DNA of 64,000 bases from Alviniconcha marisindica (Eukaryota > Mollusca > Gastropoda > Provannidae), in contig JABMCL010003271.1 in the NCBI GenBank assembly GCA_018857735.1, forward strand, positions 596,001 to 660,000. Direction: 5' to 3'. Under the pieces are notes generated by a model that searched no databases, was not told the origin of the DNA, and worked only from the letters and a program-made list of their open reading frames with translations. Shown here one piece after another: positions 63,526-64,000 of the stretch (the stretch's first letter is position 1; each line of letters begins with the position of its first letter). The position numbers were made by a program, and so were the translations under genes.

Positions 63526-63530
63526 GTCTG
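63275..63530. repeat. (TG)n, TC-rich and poly-C tracts
   Basis: A TG tract (about 63278-63349), CTCTGTCT-rich sequence to about 63497 and poly-C to 63525. Confidence 0.92.
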
Positions 63531-63557
63531 TCTCCGCCCTGAGATGACCCTGTGCGG

Positions 63558-63666
63558 ATGACGGGACGTTAAAATCGAAGAACTAATTACTTTACTATGT
63601 CTTTCTGCCTGCCTCTCTGTGTGTGATGTAACCCTGTGTGGCTGGGCTCAAAGCACCAAACTAACT

Positions 63667-63670
<4 letters not shown>
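63558..63670 (+). mobile_element. Two SINE 3'-end remnants side by side
   Basis: TGACGGGACGTTAAAATCG then AAGAACTAATTACTTTAC (the GACAGGACATTAAAATCC family) is followed by GTGATGTAACCCTGTGTGGC then TGGGCTCAAAGCACCAAACT (the GATATAACCG family). Both lack clear heads. Confidence 0.5.
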
Positions 63671-63721
<51 letters not shown>

Positions 63722-63960
63722 CTGCTCTGCTCTGCGCCGCTCTGATCATGACGGTTGACAAGTTAGGAAACGCGCGAGTGTACATTGGGTGTCGGTCCAC
63801 ACCGCGTCCACTCATGTTCTTGCCAAGCAAGTGTTGCGCGACGAATGTCGCCGTCTCTAATGCACTCGCTCGTTTACACTCCTACCCCCCCCTCCCTCCC
63901 CCCCCCCCCCCCCCACCCCCCCGCCCCCCCCCCCCCCGCCCCCCCCCCCCCCCCCCGCAG
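63668..63960. repeat. (TC)n and terminal poly-C region
   Basis: A TC tract at about 63668-63716, then CpG-containing unique sequence, then C-rich sequence at about 63886-63958. The long C runs could be sequencing or assembly artefacts in length. Confidence 0.88.
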
Positions 63961-64000
63961 CCCCACCTGCCCTCGGGTGAATTTCGGGAACCGATATTAT

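Overview
This window is nuclear DNA of a multicellular animal. Coding sequence is rare, split into short exons with GT-AG introns of 0.5 to 9 kb, and embedded in microsatellites, minisatellites and short transposon copies. The transposon load (tRNA- and 5S-derived SINEs, a CR1/L2/jockey-like LINE, a piggyBac-type MITE) and the very high (TG)n and (TA)n content suggest a lophotrochozoan, most likely a marine gastropod mollusc. That assignment is inference. There is no bacterial operon, phage, CRISPR array or rRNA operon.

Gene 1 (plus strand, coding 4228-22273) is a complete SLC7-family light subunit of a heteromeric amino-acid transporter. Ten coding exons join with consistent phases into a 484-residue, 12-helix protein closest in character to cystine/glutamate (xCT) and b(0,+) type transporters. 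It keeps the cysteine that normally forms the disulfide to an SLC3 heavy chain. A CpG-richer segment with a good splice donor at 2434/2435 probably holds its promoter and an untranslated first exon.

From 22.3 to 36.5 kb I see no convincing exon: this is 3' flank and intergenic DNA with minisatellites, SINE remnants and microsatellites. A second CpG-richer segment (about 36.5-37.9 kb), with a donor at 37336/37337, looks like the promoter and untranslated first exon of gene 2.

Gene 2 (plus strand) has one very large coding exon (43565-45407) that starts in a textbook Kozak context, and a second exon at 54132-54259. The 657 residues visible are disordered and rich in proline, serine and acidic residues, with tyrosine motifs, SH3-type proline motifs and two DPF motifs, as in an endocytic or signalling scaffold. 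Its 3' end was not found with confidence and may lie beyond the window. Two later phase-compatible candidate exons are reported at low confidence.

The most distinctive signal is in gene 1. Several tandem arrays appear to have grown out of its own exon-intron junctions: the end of exon 6 plus its donor occurs three times, the start of exon 9 plus its acceptor about four times, and a roughly 1.3 kb minisatellite before exon 8 resembles that exon's acceptor. Other notable items are a 291-bp inverted-repeat element filled with TTGTCNNGACAA palindromes (50646-50936), a 1.66-kb non-autonomous element with 17-bp perfect terminal inverted repeats carrying a nested SINE (48731-50387), a 222-bp piggyBac-like MITE with TTAA duplications (52328-52549), a SINE with an 11-bp target-site duplication (45970-46153), a perfect 31-bp-arm palindrome (11515-11581), and a 5'-truncated LINE sitting inside a minisatellite (58018-59662).
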